NCBI RefSeq assembly: GCF_007830185.1
Contig: NZ_VLKZ01000001.1
Location: 434,001 to 498,000 of the forward strand
Source of the DNA: Halalkalibacter nanhaiisediminis
GTDB lineage: Bacteria; Bacillota; Bacilli; Bacillales; Bacillaceae_D
Direction of reading: 5' to 3'
Length of the DNA: 64,000 bases
The position numbers and the translations under genes are program-made. The notes below the pieces were generated by a model. The model was given only the letters and a program-made list of their open reading frames with translations. It was not told the DNA's origin and did no database searches. Shown piece by piece: positions 46,458-61,074 of this stretch. Numbering within the stretch: the first letter of the stretch is position 1; every line of letters begins with the position of its first letter.

Positions 46458-47807
46458 ATGATGGAATTTGGCCTTTTTCAACAACAGTCAACGAGTTTAA
46501 TTATGACCCAAGAACTACGTCAAGCTATTCATCTGTTGCAGTTTTCGGCAACAGATTTGTCCACTTTTATTCATGAGCAGGCGCTTGAAAACCCTTTATT
46601 AGATGTTCAAGAACCACCAAAAGCAGTGGAATTAGGTAAAAGAGAGCGGATTGAACTGCATTCTTATACGTCTATTTCTTATTCTCAGTCTGATCAAGAA
46701 GAACGTCAATCCCCTATTGATTATGCATTGGTTGATCGAATCAGCTTAAATGATCACCTTCTACAACAATTACAAGAAATAAGCCTTTCAAGGTCTGAAA
46801 GAGAGAAAGTCACTTATTTTATTTATAGCTTAAGAGATGATGGTTATTTATCTCGTTCGCTCGAAGATGTATGTGATGATTTAACGATCTCACGCTTTGA
46901 AGGAGAGGAAATTCTTCACATCTTGCAGCGATTAGAGCCAGCTGGTGTTGGGGCAAGGAATTTGCAAGAATGCTTGTTACTTCAATTACAGCGATTAGAA
47001 ACACGTCATCCATTAGCTGAACAGGTTGTGATGCTTTATATGGATGATTTAGCAAAACGAAAATGGAGGGATATTTCGACTGAATTAGGTGTAACACTTC
47101 AGGACATTCAAGAAGTAAATGACTTAATTCAGACGCTAGACCCTCGTCCAGGTACACAGTTCGGTGTAGAGCCGATTCAATTTGTGACACCAGAGCTAAG
47201 AATTATTGCAGATGGCAGCGAGCTTTTTGTACAATTGGTCGATGATATTATTCCGACCATTCGTTTAAATCGTCACTATGAACAGCTTTTACGTAATGAA
47301 CGTGAAGTGGAAGCAACACACTATGCTAAGCAAAAAGCACAGCAAGTTCAATGGTTAATTCGTAGCATTGCCCAGCGTAAGCAGACGATTATTAAAGTTG
47401 GAGAAGCGATTGCTAGGCATCAACGTGAGTACTTTCTGACTAAGAATGGCGTATTGAAGCCTTTAACGTTAAAAGAGGTTGCAGAAGAAATTGGTGTGCA
47501 TGAGTCAACAGTGAGTCGAGCCACAACGAATAAATATGCTGAAACACCTAGAGGGCTGCTCGAATTAAAGTCATTATTCTCGTCATCTGTCCGAAATGAT
47601 ATTGGTGAGACAACATCAAGTCAAACGATAAAAGACTGGATGAAGGAACTAATTGCTCGAGAAAATAAGCAAAAACCGCTCTCTGATGCAAAAATTGTAA
47701 AGAGCTTGCAAGAAGAGAAAGGAATTGTTGTGTCAAGACGAGCAATAGCTAAGTACCGAGATGAGCTAGGTATTCCTTCTTCTTCTAAAAGAAAACGATT
47801 TGAATAA
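46458..47807 (+). CDS. rpoN: RNA polymerase sigma-54 factor
   Basis: The 449-residue protein (SigL in B. subtilis) has a Gln/Leu-rich region I (LFQQQSTSLIMTQELRQAIHLLQ) that contacts activators, a core-binding domain, a helix-turn-helix for the -12 element (EIGVHESTVSRATTNKY) and a C-terminal RpoN box (SRRAIAKYRDELGIPSS) for the -24 element. It needs an AAA+ activator; one is encoded at 28440-30287. ATG 46458 or 46461 follows GGAAGGGGG. Confidence 0.96.
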   Translation: MMEFGLFQQQSTSLIMTQELRQAIHLLQFSATDLSTFIHEQALENPLLDVQEPPKAVELGKRERIELHSYTSISYSQSDQEERQSPIDYALVDRISLNDHLLQQLQEISLSRSEREKVTYFIYSLRDDGYLSRSLEDVCDDLTISRFEGEEILHILQRLEPAGVGARNLQECLLLQLQRLETRHPLAEQVVMLYMDDLAKRKWRDISTELGVTLQDIQEVNDLIQTLDPRPGTQFGVEPIQFVTPELRIIADGSELFVQLVDDIIPTIRLNRHYEQLLRNEREVEATHYAKQKAQQVQWLIRSIAQRKQTIIKVGEAIARHQREYFLTKNGVLKPLTLKEVAEEIGVHESTVSRATTNKYAETPRGLLELKSLFSSSVRNDIGETTSSQTIKDWMKELIARENKQKPLSDAKIVKSLQEEKGIVVSRRAIAKYRDELGIPSSSKRKRFE

Positions 47808-47838
47808 GAAAAAAGTATAAACGAGGTAGGTTCAAGAA

Positions 47839-48087
47839 ATGATAGATGTACAAGTGTTTTCAAAAGTGGATTGTCCACTTTGTGACGAGGCGATCGCAGT
47901 CATGAGACTATTGCAGGATGAAGTTGAGTTTCGTATAACGGTAGTGGATATTTATCAAGATGATTCGTTATTAGAGAAGTATCAGCTCATGATTCCTGTC
48001 GTAGTTATTGATGGTGAGGAAGTTGATTATGGTCAAGTTTCTATGGAGAAAGTCAGAAAGCGTTTACTTGAAAAAACTGATTCTTAA
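47839..48087 (+). CDS. Glutaredoxin-like protein
   Basis: The 82-residue thioredoxin-fold protein has a CPLC redox motif near residue 13 and the cis-Pro in MIPVVVIDG. It matches the DUF836/glutaredoxin-like family. It probably acts as a small thiol-disulfide protein, partner unknown. It follows sigL by 31 bases with GAGGTAGG as ribosome site and may be cotranscribed. Confidence 0.85.
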   Translation: MIDVQVFSKVDCPLCDEAIAVMRLLQDEVEFRITVVDIYQDDSLLEKYQLMIPVVVIDGEEVDYGQVSMEKVRKRLLEKTDS

Positions 48088-48099
48088 TACTTGTGAAAG

Positions 48100-48152
48100 G
48101 ACCTTATCCTTGATAGAATGAATCTGTAGATAAGGATTTGGTCTTTTTTTTA
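48100..48152 (+). terminator. Terminator before cggR
   Basis: GACC and ATCCTT (48100-48112) pair with AAGGAT and GGTC (48132-48143) across a small internal loop, then eight T. Confidence 0.65.
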
Positions 48153-48160
48153 CCTTGATA

Positions 48161-48196
48161 GGGACATAAAACGTCTAAGAGGGACAAAATGAGTCC
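48161..48196. promoter_or_regulatory. CggR operator
   Basis: Two tandem units, GGGACATAAAACGTC (48161-48175) and GGGACAAAATGAGTCC (48181-48196), resemble the B. subtilis CggR operator (GGGAC...GTC units). They lie 15 bases before cggR. Confidence 0.75.
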
Positions 48197-48211
48197 AAGG
48201 GAGTTATTTCA

Positions 48212-49234
48212 ATGCTATTATTATTAGACATTCAAAAAAAATTATTGCCCGATGTGCTAGATATCATGGTTAAGCGATATCGTATCCTTCACTACATTAA
48301 GTTAATGCAGCCGATTGGAAGACGAAGTTTATCCGCTAATTTGCAGATATCCGAACGTGTTTTAAGAGGCGAAGTCACGTTTTTAAAAGAACAAGGTCTC
48401 GTTCATTTTGCTTCTGCGGGGATGAGTGTCACTGAAGAAGGGGAACAACTTTTCTTAAAGCTAGAAGACGTGATGAAAGAATTGCTTGGGCTCAGAGAAC
48501 TAGAAGTAAGCCTTGAACAGAAGCTGGGTGTTAAGCAAGTGCTGGTTGTCGCTGGGAACAGTGACCAAGATGACTGGGTGAAAAGAGAGATGGGCCGAGC
48601 TTGCATTAGTGAGCTGAAGGAAAGACTTGTCCCAAAGGATGTTGTCGCTGTTATGGGTGGGACAACGCTCGCGGCTGTTGCTGAAATGATGACACCAGAT
48701 GCAAAAACAAGCGAAGTTGTGTTTGTACCAGCACGAGGTGGTCTTGGTGAGAAAGTAGAAAACCAAGCGAACACAATCAGCGCCGAATTGGCAAGCCGAG
48801 CAAAAGCGCAGTATCGTTTGCTTCATGTTCCAGATCAAATTAGCGAAGAAGCTTATTCATCTCTTGTATTAGAACCGTCGGTAAAGGATATCCTAAAACT
48901 GATAAAGTCTGCTAGCACAGTTATTCATGGAATTGGTGATGCGAGCACAATGGCATTACGAAGAGATTCCGCTGACTCGTTTATTGAAAAGATTAAACGG
49001 GAAGAAGCTGTAGCAGAAGCATTTGGTTATTACTTTAACCGAAGCGGTGAGCCGATTCATAAGCAACGTACGATCGGCCTTCAGTTAGATGACTTAGGTG
49101 ATAAGTATGTCATCTCTGTTGCTGGAGGGCATTCAAAAGCAGAAGCGATTGCAGCTTATATGAAATATCGCCCAAGCGATGTGTTGATCACAGACGAAGC
49201 AGCAGCTGAGTCATTACTTAAGCTTCATATGTAG
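48212..49234 (+). CDS. cggR: Central glycolytic genes regulator CggR
   Basis: The 340-residue SorC/DeoR-family repressor has an N-terminal winged helix (about 20-85, GRRSLSANLQISERVLRGEV) and a C-terminal sugar-binding domain with VVAVMGGTTLAAVAEMM and GIGDAS. It represses the gapA operon until fructose-1,6-bisphosphate accumulates. It is the first gene of the operon, behind its own operator. Confidence 0.94.
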   Translation: MLLLLDIQKKLLPDVLDIMVKRYRILHYIKLMQPIGRRSLSANLQISERVLRGEVTFLKEQGLVHFASAGMSVTEEGEQLFLKLEDVMKELLGLRELEVSLEQKLGVKQVLVVAGNSDQDDWVKREMGRACISELKERLVPKDVVAVMGGTTLAAVAEMMTPDAKTSEVVFVPARGGLGEKVENQANTISAELASRAKAQYRLLHVPDQISEEAYSSLVLEPSVKDILKLIKSASTVIHGIGDASTMALRRDSADSFIEKIKREEAVAEAFGYYFNRSGEPIHKQRTIGLQLDDLGDKYVISVAGGHSKAEAIAAYMKYRPSDVLITDEAAAESLLKLHM

Positions 49235-49236
49235 AT

Positions 49237-49254
49237 AAAAGGGCCTGCCCTTTT
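49237..49254 (+). promoter_or_regulatory. Stem-loop between cggR and gapA
   Basis: AAAAGGGC and GCCCTTTT are perfect 8-bp arms with a 2-base loop, three bases after the cggR stop. In B. subtilis the cggR-gapA RNA is cut here and a stem-loop protects the gapA message. A weak terminator is an alternative reading. Confidence 0.6.
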
Positions 49255-49266
49255 AGATAAATCTAA

Positions 49267-50298
<1,032 letters not shown>

Positions 50299-50304
50299 TT
50301 AAGA

Positions 50305-50360
50305 AGACAGTTGCAGAGGAGGAGGAGAACATAAATTCTGCCTCCTCTTTTTAGCTGTCT
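50305..50360 (+). terminator. Hairpin between gapA and pgk
   Basis: AGAGGAGG (50315-50322) pairs with CCTCCTCT (50341-50348) followed by TTTTT; outer arms AGACAG and CTGTCT add a second helix. It may attenuate or process the transcript after gapA. Confidence 0.7.
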
Positions 50361-50391
50361 GCTTTTACCATACAAAAGGAGGTCGATCGAT

Positions 50392-51576
50392 ATGAACAAA
50401 AAAACGATCCGTGATCTTGATTTAAAAGGAAAAAAAGTATTTTGTCGCGTTGATTTCAATGTACCAATGAAAGATGGAAGCATTACGGATGAAACACGTA
50501 TTCGCGCAGCCCTTCCAACGATTGAATATTTGGTAGAACAAGGTGCACGCGTCATTCTTGCATCACATCTTGGTCGTCCAAAAGGTGAAGTAGTAGAGGA
50601 GCTTCGTTTAACGCCAGTTGCTGCTCGTCTTAGCGAATTGCTTGGTAAAGACGTTAAAAAGAGTGATGAAGCACATGGTTCTGCGGCAGAAGCTGCTGCT
50701 AATGCTCTTAATGATGGTGACATTTTATTGCTTGAAAACGTCCGCTTCTATCCTGGTGAAGAGAAAAATGATCCTGAGCTTGCAAAAGCATTTGCACAAC
50801 TTGCAGATGTGTATGTAAACGATGCGTTTGGTGCTGCTCACCGTGCACATGCTTCTACGGAAGGGATCGCACACCACTTACCAGCTGCGGCAGGCTTTTT
50901 GATGGAAAAAGAACTTGATGTATTAGGTAAAGCTTTATCAAATCCTGAACGTCCGTTTACAGCGATTATCGGCGGTGCGAAGGTGAAGGATAAGATCGGT
51001 GTTATTGATAATCTATTAGATAAAGTAGATAACTTAATCATCGGTGGTGGTCTTGGCTATACATTCATAAAAGCACTTGGTCATGAAATCGGTAAGTCAC
51101 TGCTTGAAGAAGACAAGATTGACCTTGCAAAATCATTTATGGAAAAAGCAAAGGCAAATGGTGTGAATTTCTATTTACCGGTGGATGTCACAGTTGCTGA
51201 TGATTTTTCAAATGATGCCAACATTAAAGTGGTAAATATCGATTCGATCCCAGCTGATTGGGAAGCGTTAGATATTGGACCGAAAACGATTGATACATAT
51301 CGTAAGGTCATTATGGATTCAAAGCTTGTGATTTGGAACGGACCAATGGGTGTGTTTGAATTAGATGCATTCTCAAAAGGAACAAAAGGCGTTGGCGAAG
51401 CGCTTGCTGATAGTGAAAACACATACTCTGTCATTGGTGGAGGAGACTCTGCAGCAGCTGTTGAGAAATTTGGTATTGCTGATAAAATGAGTCACATTTC
51501 TACTGGTGGAGGCGCTTCTCTTGAATTCATGGAAGGGAAAGAGCTTCCAGGTGTCGTAGCTTTAAGTGATAAGTAA
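50392..51576 (+). CDS. pgk: Phosphoglycerate kinase
   Basis: The 394-residue two-domain kinase has substrate motifs [15 protein letters not shown] and RAHAST in the N-domain and nucleotide motifs NGPMGVFE and [10 protein letters not shown] in the C-domain. It makes ATP from 1,3-bisphosphoglycerate. Ribosome site AGGAGG. Third gene of the cggR operon. Confidence 0.97.
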   Translation: MNKKTIRDLDLKGKKVFCRVDFNVPMKDGSITDETRIRAALPTIEYLVEQGARVILASHLGRPKGEVVEELRLTPVAARLSELLGKDVKKSDEAHGSAAEAAANALNDGDILLLENVRFYPGEEKNDPELAKAFAQLADVYVNDAFGAAHRAHASTEGIAHHLPAAAGFLMEKELDVLGKALSNPERPFTAIIGGAKVKDKIGVIDNLLDKVDNLIIGGGLGYTFIKALGHEIGKSLLEEDKIDLAKSFMEKAKANGVNFYLPVDVTVADDFSNDANIKVVNIDSIPADWEALDIGPKTIDTYRKVIMDSKLVIWNGPMGVFELDAFSKGTKGVGEALADSENTYSVIGGGDSAAAVEKFGIADKMSHISTGGGASLEFMEGKELPGVVALSDK

Positions 51577-51579
51577 TAA

Positions 51580-53903
<2,324 letters not shown>

Positions 53904-53947
53904 ATTTAAATGAAAAACAGGAAATACTAACATTCGAAAAAATATGA

Positions 53948-55252
<1,305 letters not shown>

Positions 55253-55264
55253 TAAAATGCAAAG

Positions 55265-55309
55265 TAAAGGGTTGATTCTGATTCATTCGGGGTCAGCCCC
55301 TTTATTTTT
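55265..55309 (+). terminator. Terminator of the glycolytic operon
   Basis: TAAAGGGTTGA (55265-55275) pairs with TCAGCCCCTTTA (55293-55304) with one interruption, followed by a T-rich tail. Confidence 0.75.
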
Positions 55310-55379
55310 ATGTTGAGAAAGCTTATCGATTTGTGTTACAGTAGTAGAAGCACATACTGTGCTTGGAGGTGTAATAAAG

Positions 55380-55610
55380 GTGCAAACGCTTGCTATGGTT
55401 TTACTGATTATCGTTTCAATTGCATTAATTACGGTAGTATTACTGCAATCAGGCCGAAGTGCTGGTCTTTCAGGAGCGATTTCAGGTGGAGCTGAACAGC
55501 TTATGGGAAAGCAAAAAGCACGCGGAATTGATGCGGTGCTTAGTAAAGCTACAATTGTTCTTGCCGTATTGTTTTTTATTCTTACCATTACGGTGGCATA
55601 TTTTATGTAA
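55380..55610 (+). CDS. secG: Protein translocase subunit SecG
   Basis: The 76-residue protein has two TM helices (about 3-22 and 54-74) around a conserved loop with [19 protein letters not shown]. It is the small accessory subunit of SecYEG. GTG 55380 is chosen: GGAGGT (55365-55370) lies 9 bases before it, and the start matches B. subtilis SecG. A TTG at 55359 in frame precedes the ribosome site. Confidence 0.94.
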   Translation: MQTLAMVLLIIVSIALITVVLLQSGRSAGLSGAISGGAEQLMGKQKARGIDAVLSKATIVLAVLFFILTITVAYFM

Positions 55611-55618
55611 TCTCGAGG

Positions 55619-55646
55619 GCAGTAGGTGTGATACCTACTGCTTTCT
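55619..55646 (+). terminator. Terminator after secG
   Basis: A perfect 9-bp stem, GCAGTAGGT with ACCTACTGC, is followed by TTTCTTT. Confidence 0.8.
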
Positions 55647-55662
55647 TTAGTATATTGGGTTA

Positions 55663-55769
55663 AGAAGAACTTGGAATCGACTTGGTCATCTATGGCTTCG
55701 TTGAGAATAGAGGAGAGAGTGAGTAAGTAGTGCTACATGAAGAACCCTCAATCCGATTCTAGTTCTTCT
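55663..55769 (+). repeat. Long inverted repeat between secG and the esterase gene
   Basis: Arms 55663-55679 (AGAAGAACTTGGAATCG) and 55754-55769 (CGATTCTAGTTCTTCT) pair over 16 positions with one bulge, enclosing about 75 bases. It lacks a T tail. It could be a structured leader, a small RNA or an element remnant. Confidence 0.45.
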
Positions 55770-55833
55770 AAATGATTTAGTTCACTTGTTTTCGGGTACA
55801 ATCGTAGTATTACGAGGAAAAAGGTGAAGGAGC

Positions 55834-56556
55834 ATGATTGGTTGTCTTTGTCTGCATGGTTTTACTGGAGAGCCGTGGGAAGTTGAGCCTGTAGCGACCT
55901 ATTTTCTAGAGCAGAAAGGTTGGCTTGTTTATACGCCGACACTGCCTGGTCATGGCCCTGATGGTAATTTAAAGGATATCACTTATCAAGAATGGGTTTA
56001 TACTGCCGAGGTGGCAGCATTAGAATTGCTCAAGCGTTGTGATGAGGTGTATGTCATTGGGTTTTCAATGGGTGGCATGCTTGCTGGTTATATCGCTTCA
56101 AAATATCCAGTCTCGAAATTAGTGCTTTTGAGTGCTGCGGCTTATTATGTGAATCCATTGCAGCTATTACAAGAATTAAAAGATGTTGTCAGGCTCCGTA
56201 TACGTGGGGAACTTGACCGTGATGAACATTACCAGCTATATCGTAAGAAAGTGATTGAAACGCCAATGTCTGCTGTTTTTCAATTTATGCAGGCGGTGAA
56301 GCGAATTAAGCCATATTTGAGTCGTGTTCAAATTCCGACGCTTATTTTACAAGGTGAATTGGACGGGATTGTTCCACGGAAAAGCGCAACTTATTTATAT
56401 GAAACGATAGGATCAAAGGTGAAGGAGATTCAGTTTTTGCCTGAGACGAAGCATATGATCTGTCATGGCTTCGAGCGTGATCAATTAATAAAGAGAATCG
56501 AAACATTTTTGTGTGATCAATCGCAAAATTCAAAGATAACAAACACCAACGTCTAG
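55834..56556 (+). CDS. Alpha/beta hydrolase, carboxylesterase type
   Basis: The 240-residue protein has an oxyanion motif LHGFTGEPWE, nucleophile GFSMGG (Ser near 82), Asp in GELDGIVP and His in TKHMICHG. It is related to Est30/YvaK, which is encoded next, but is clearly a different gene. Probably a cytosolic esterase; substrate unknown. GAAGGAG precedes ATG. Confidence 0.85.
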   Translation: MIGCLCLHGFTGEPWEVEPVATYFLEQKGWLVYTPTLPGHGPDGNLKDITYQEWVYTAEVAALELLKRCDEVYVIGFSMGGMLAGYIASKYPVSKLVLLSAAAYYVNPLQLLQELKDVVRLRIRGELDRDEHYQLYRKKVIETPMSAVFQFMQAVKRIKPYLSRVQIPTLILQGELDGIVPRKSATYLYETIGSKVKEIQFLPETKHMICHGFERDQLIKRIETFLCDQSQNSKITNTNV

Positions 56557-56611
56557 CCAATAGAAGTCACTTCAGCGGTAGTGGAACGTTTACACTTTAT
56601 TTGAAGAAAGC

Positions 56612-56690
56612 TTGCATGAGTCTATGCTCTCAACCTAGGATGAAAAAAGCCTAATTTTTTTCTAACTAGGAACTAACCAACTTTTTACAT
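56612..56690 (+). repeat. Dispersed intergenic repeat, copy C
   Basis: It contains TTGCATGAG, TGCTCTCAACCTAGGATGAAAAAA, a T run, CTAACTAGGAAC and TAACCAACT. CCTAG (56634-56638) and CTAGG (56666-56670) can pair. Here it ends only 17 bases before the yvaK start, so it would form part of that leader. Confidence 0.75.
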
Positions 56691-56706
56691 TGAAAGGAAG
56701 ATGAGC

Positions 56707-57453
56707 ATGAAAGTGGTTGCTCCTAAACCATTTACATTTGAAGGTGGGAAACGAGCAGTTTTATTATTACATGGCTTTACAGGAACGACAGCAGATGTAA
56801 GAATGCTTGGTCGACACTTACAAAAGAAAGGTTATACATGTCATGCCCCGCTTTATAAAGGGCATGGTGTACCGCCAGAAGAGCTTGTTCATACAGGACC
56901 TAATGATTGGTGGAAAAATGTTGAAGAAGGCTATCAATTTTTAAAGGACCAAGGATATGATGAGATCGCAGTGGCAGGTCTTTCACTTGGAGGGGTATTC
57001 TCATTAAAAATCGGTTACACTTTACCTATAAAGGGAATTGTGCCAATGTGTGCACCAATGCGTCCGAAAACAGAGGATGCGATGTATAAAGGTGTTTTAG
57101 CTTATGCAGAAGAATATAAAAAATACGAACAGAAATCTTCAGAGCAAATTAAAAAAGAGATGGAAGCATTTAAAGAAACACCGATGGGAACGTTAAAAGC
57201 GCTTCAAGAGCTCATTGAGGATGTCAGAGCGCACTTAGACCATATTTATTCACCAGTCTTTGTTGTGCAGGCTCGTCATGATGAAATGATTGATGTAAAT
57301 AGTGCAGATATTATTCATGACAATGTTGAAGCGGATGAGAAATCGTTAAAATGGTATGAGGAATCAACACATGTTATTACACTAGGTAAGGAAAAGGAGC
57401 AGCTTCATGAGGACGTCTATCAGTTCCTAGAGGGACTTGATTGGACCGTTTAA
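56707..57453 (+). CDS. yvaK: Carboxylesterase YvaK (Est30 family)
   Basis: The 248-residue protein is near-colinear with Geobacillus Est30: [17 protein letters not shown], catalytic Ser93 (GLSLGG), Asp192 (ARHDEMI) and His222 (THVITLG). It hydrolyses short-chain esters. In B. subtilis yvaK sits between secG and rnr, as here. ATG 56707 is 8 bases after AAAGGA; ATG 56701 is an alternative two codons earlier. Confidence 0.93.
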   Translation: MKVVAPKPFTFEGGKRAVLLLHGFTGTTADVRMLGRHLQKKGYTCHAPLYKGHGVPPEELVHTGPNDWWKNVEEGYQFLKDQGYDEIAVAGLSLGGVFSLKIGYTLPIKGIVPMCAPMRPKTEDAMYKGVLAYAEEYKKYEQKSSEQIKKEMEAFKETPMGTLKALQELIEDVRAHLDHIYSPVFVVQARHDEMIDVNSADIIHDNVEADEKSLKWYEESTHVITLGKEKEQLHEDVYQFLEGLDWTV

Positions 57454-57504
57454 TCATAAAACTTAGAATAGAAAGAAGCTGTTCGAAAACGAAAGGAGTT
57501 TAAA

Positions 57505-59826
57505 ATGATAAATGAAGATCAAATCCAGCAATTATTGACGTACTTTCGCGATAGAGCGGAGAAACCTCTTTCTATGACTGAGATTGAAGAAGCGTTAGAG
57601 GTTGAAGGAAGTACAGAGTTTAAAGAGCTGGTCAAAACACTGAATGAAATGGAAAATAGAGGGCTGATTGTACGAACACGTAGTAATCGTTACGGCGTAC
57701 CTGAGAAAATGAATCTAGTCCGTGGTCGTGTTCAAGGACATGCGAAGGGCTTCGCTTTCATTATTCCAGAACAAGAAGGCGTAGATGATGTGTATGTTAC
57801 ACAATCTGATTTAGAAAGTGCGATGAATGGTGACACAGTCTTAGTTCGTCTTCATCAAAAATCATCTGGGTCTCGCCCTGAAGGAAAAGTCATACGCATC
57901 CTTGAAAGAGGGACAACTGAGGTTGTCGGTACGTATGTCGATCAGGTAAAGTACGGCTTTGTTGTTGCTGATGATAAGAGAATTCCAAATGATCTTTTTA
58001 TTCCAAAAGGGAATGACAAGGGTGCTGTAGATGGCCATAAAGTAGTCGTGAAAATCACAAAATACCCAGATGGCCGAATGAGTGCTGAGGGTGAAGTTGT
58101 GAAAATTCTTGGGCATAAAAACGACCCAGGTATGGATATTCTCTCGATCATTTACAAACACGGTATTCAAATTGAGTTCCCAGATGAAGTACTAGCACAA
58201 GCGAATGCGGTTCCTGATGAGATTGATCCGAATGATTTGAAGAATCGGCGGGATTTACGGGATGAAACGATTGTGACCATTGACGGGGCAGATGCTAAGG
58301 ATTTAGATGATGCTGTCCATGTAAAACAACTCGAGAATGGGAACTATCTCTTAGGTGTTCATATTGCTGATGTGACGCACTATGTGACAGAAGGATCACC
58401 AATTGATGAGGAAGCAGCAGACCGAGCGACGAGTGTGTATTTAGTGGACCGAGTTATTCCGATGATTCCACATCGTTTATCAAACGGTATTTGTAGTTTG
58501 AATCCAAAAGTGAATCGTCTGACTCTATCTTGCGAAATGGAAATTGATCATTCTGGTCAAGTTGTGAAGCACGAAATTTTCCAAAGTGTAATTCGTACGA
58601 CTGAACGAATGACGTATTCAGATGTAAACAAGATTTTGGTAGACAAAGATGAAGAGACGATTAAGCGTTATGAGTCACTCGTTCCTTTCTTTGAGGAAAT
58701 GGAGACTTTAGCTGCGATATTAAGAAAGAAACGTTTTGACCGCGGTGCTATTGACTTTGATTTCAAAGAAGCAAAAGTACTTGTCGATGAAGAAGGCAAA
58801 CCGATAGATGTTGTGTTACGTGAACGTTCTGTTGCAGAGAAGCTTATTGAAGAATTTATGCTTTGTGCAAATGAAACAGTTGCTGAGCATTTCCATTGGT
58901 TGAAGCTTCCATTTGTGTATCGTATTCATGAAGATCCAAATCCTGATAAGCTAAACAAGTTCCTTGAGTTTATTACAAATTTTGGATACGTCGTTCGCGG
59001 GAATGCCAATACGGTTCATCCAAGAGCGCTTCAAAAGCTTCTTGAGGAAGTACGAGGAGAGCCTGAGGAGACGGTTATTAGTACGGTCATGCTTCGTTCG
59101 ATGCAACAAGCAAAGTATGATACGAATAGCCTTGGTCACTTTGGCTTATCAACGGAATTCTATACCCATTTCACATCACCAATCCGTCGTTATCCAGATT
59201 TGCTTGTTCATCGTTTGATTCGTACGTATTTAATCAATGGCAAGACGGATGAAAATACGCAAGCTCGTATGAATGAAATATTACCTGAGCTTACCCGTCA
59301 CGCCTCAGAGCGAGAGCGTCGTGCCGTTGATGCTGAACGTGATACAGATAGCATCAAAAAGGCTCAATATATGGAAGACAAAATCGGTGAGACATTTGTA
59401 GGAATGATCAGTGGTGTGACAAACTTTGGCTTGTTTGTTGAGCTTGAGAACACGATTGAAGGTCTCGTCCATGTCAGCTATTTAACGGATGACTATTATC
59501 GCTATGATGAAAAGCATTATGCGATGATCGGTGAAAGAACGGGACAGGTATTTAGAATTGGCGATGAAATTGAAGTGCGTGTGGTTAGCGTCAATGTTGA
59601 TGAAGCGTCTGTCGATTTTGAAATCGTCGGGATGAAGCCTCGTAAGAAACGCGAATCACAAAGTCGTCCAAAGGTTATTGAAGGTGGTAAACGTAAACAG
59701 CGTGATGGAGCGAGCTCTAAACAAGGGGAAAAGTCAGGGTCTAGTCGTAAGAAAAACAAGAAGAAAGCTTTTTATGAAAATGCACCAAGTGTAAAACGCA
59801 AAAAAGGAAAGAAGCGTCGCAAATAG
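57505..59826 (+). CDS. rnr: Ribonuclease R
   Basis: The 773-residue 3'-5' exoribonuclease has an N-terminal helix-turn-helix, cold-shock domains (about 70-225), the RNB catalytic domain with [12 protein letters not shown] (about 260), an S1 domain (about 625-705) and a Lys/Arg-rich tail. It degrades structured RNA and works with tmRNA/SmpB, encoded next. AAAGGAG precedes ATG. Confidence 0.97.
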   Translation: MINEDQIQQLLTYFRDRAEKPLSMTEIEEALEVEGSTEFKELVKTLNEMENRGLIVRTRSNRYGVPEKMNLVRGRVQGHAKGFAFIIPEQEGVDDVYVTQSDLESAMNGDTVLVRLHQKSSGSRPEGKVIRILERGTTEVVGTYVDQVKYGFVVADDKRIPNDLFIPKGNDKGAVDGHKVVVKITKYPDGRMSAEGEVVKILGHKNDPGMDILSIIYKHGIQIEFPDEVLAQANAVPDEIDPNDLKNRRDLRDETIVTIDGADAKDLDDAVHVKQLENGNYLLGVHIADVTHYVTEGSPIDEEAADRATSVYLVDRVIPMIPHRLSNGICSLNPKVNRLTLSCEMEIDHSGQVVKHEIFQSVIRTTERMTYSDVNKILVDKDEETIKRYESLVPFFEEMETLAAILRKKRFDRGAIDFDFKEAKVLVDEEGKPIDVVLRERSVAEKLIEEFMLCANETVAEHFHWLKLPFVYRIHEDPNPDKLNKFLEFITNFGYVVRGNANTVHPRALQKLLEEVRGEPEETVISTVMLRSMQQAKYDTNSLGHFGLSTEFYTHFTSPIRRYPDLLVHRLIRTYLINGKTDENTQARMNEILPELTRHASERERRAVDAERDTDSIKKAQYMEDKIGETFVGMISGVTNFGLFVELENTIEGLVHVSYLTDDYYRYDEKHYAMIGERTGQVFRIGDEIEVRVVSVNVDEASVDFEIVGMKPRKKRESQSRPKVIEGGKRKQRDGASSKQGEKSGSSRKKNKKKAFYENAPSVKRKKGKKRRK

Positions 59827-59893
59827 GAGTTTGACGCCCTTCTTTTCTATTTGCTATCATAAAGTAATGACTTGAGGCAAGAGGGTGTCGTAG

Positions 59894-60361
59894 ATGGCTA
59901 AAAAGGAAAGTAATGTGATCGCTCAAAATAAACGAGCTAGTCATGATTATTTTATCGAAGAAACATTTGAAGCAGGTATTGTACTAAAAGGAACAGAAAT
60001 TAAATCAATGCGGGCAGGTAGAATGAATTTAAAAGATTCATTTGCCCGCATCTCAAATGGAGAAGCATATCTTCATAATGCGCATATTAGTGAATATGAG
60101 CAAGGCAATCGTTATAATCATGACCCAGTTCGTGCGCGTAAACTACTCCTTCACAAAAAGGAAATTAACCAATTAATCGGACAGACTCAGCAAAAAGGGT
60201 ATTCTATCGTGCCATTGAAGGTTTACTTGAAAAATGGCTTTGCGAAAGTTTTGATTGGTGTAGCTAAGGGTAAAAAGAATTATGACAAGCGTGAGACACT
60301 TAAGCGTCAAGACGCAAAGCGTGATATCGACCGTGCACTTAGAGAGCGTCAGAAGGGGTAA
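59894..60361 (+). CDS. smpB: tmRNA-binding protein SmpB
   Basis: The 155-residue OB-fold protein has the family signature [18 protein letters not shown] and NLKDSFARI, with a basic C-terminal tail ([13 protein letters not shown]) that enters the empty mRNA channel. It brings tmRNA to stalled ribosomes. GAGGGTG precedes ATG; ssrA follows by 121 bases. Confidence 0.97.
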   Translation: MAKKESNVIAQNKRASHDYFIEETFEAGIVLKGTEIKSMRAGRMNLKDSFARISNGEAYLHNAHISEYEQGNRYNHDPVRARKLLLHKKEINQLIGQTQQKGYSIVPLKVYLKNGFAKVLIGVAKGKKNYDKRETLKRQDAKRDIDRALRERQKG

Positions 60362-60371
60362 AACCTACCAG

Positions 60372-60399
60372 TTGCATCTATTTGCTGATATGCTATAAT
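60372..60399 (+). promoter_or_regulatory. Promoter of ssrA
   Basis: TTGCAT (60372-60377) and an extended TGCTATAAT (-10 at 60394-60399) are spaced by 16 bases. A GTCCAGA/TCTGGAC hairpin (60406-60430) in the leader could mark a processing site. Confidence 0.7.
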
Positions 60400-60482
60400 T
60401 AGAAGTCCAGAGCAGGTCATTGTTCTGGACAACGTTTTTACCTACATCACTTCTGAATAAGAGTGTTTGTAGTTTCTAATTT

Positions 60483-60840
60483 GGGGACGTTTAGGATTCG
60501 ACAGGGATAGTTCGTGCTTACGTGGCGAGTCGAGGGGGTCGGCCTCGTTAAAACGCCAAAGCCAATTAACTGGCAAAGAAAACAATAACTTCGCACTAGC
60601 AGCTTAATAGCGCTTTGCGGTTCCACCCTCCATCGCCCATGTGGTAGGATCTGGGACTCACTCTAAGTGGGCTACGCCGGTTACCCTCCGTCTGAGGGTG
60701 AAGGAAGAGAACAATCAGACTAGCCTCACTAAAGCCTGTCATTGGGCCGAAGTGTTGGCGAAATGCTAATACAATGACTACGCTCGTAGAAGCGTAAGTG
60801 TCGTTATTTCTGGACGTGGGTTCGATTCCCACCGTCTCCA
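60483..60840 (+). ncRNA. ssrA: tmRNA
   Basis: The acceptor arms GGGGACG (60483-60489) and CGTCTCC (60833-60839) pair, with a T-arm GGGTTCGATTCCCACC. The CCA is not encoded (TCA follows). The tag frame resumes at GGC 60572 and encodes GKENNNFALAA, then TAA. With SmpB it rescues stalled ribosomes and marks products for proteases including ClpXP. Confidence 0.97.
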
Positions 60841-60857
60841 TCAAATCATCCATACTG

Positions 60858-60896
60858 AGAACCGCGTGACTGCAAAGGTCATGCGGTTCTTTTTTA
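60858..60896 (+). terminator. Terminator of ssrA
   Basis: AGAACCGC (60858-60865) pairs with GCGGTTCT (60883-60890), with an inner TGAC/GTCA helix, then six T. The DNA 60897-61074 holds TTGG-rich repeats but no gene. Confidence 0.88.
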
Positions 60897-61074
60897 CTTT
60901 TGAGCCATACAATATGGAATTCATTTATTTAATTTATTTGTTGGTTGGTTGTATTGGTTGTAATTGGGTTAATTGAATTTCTCTACGTTAACTAATTTTA
61001 TTTTGTCTATGATCCAGATGGGAGAATAATTGACTTAGAAAGGGGTAGCGTTAGGAAAATGCGGATTTACAACG

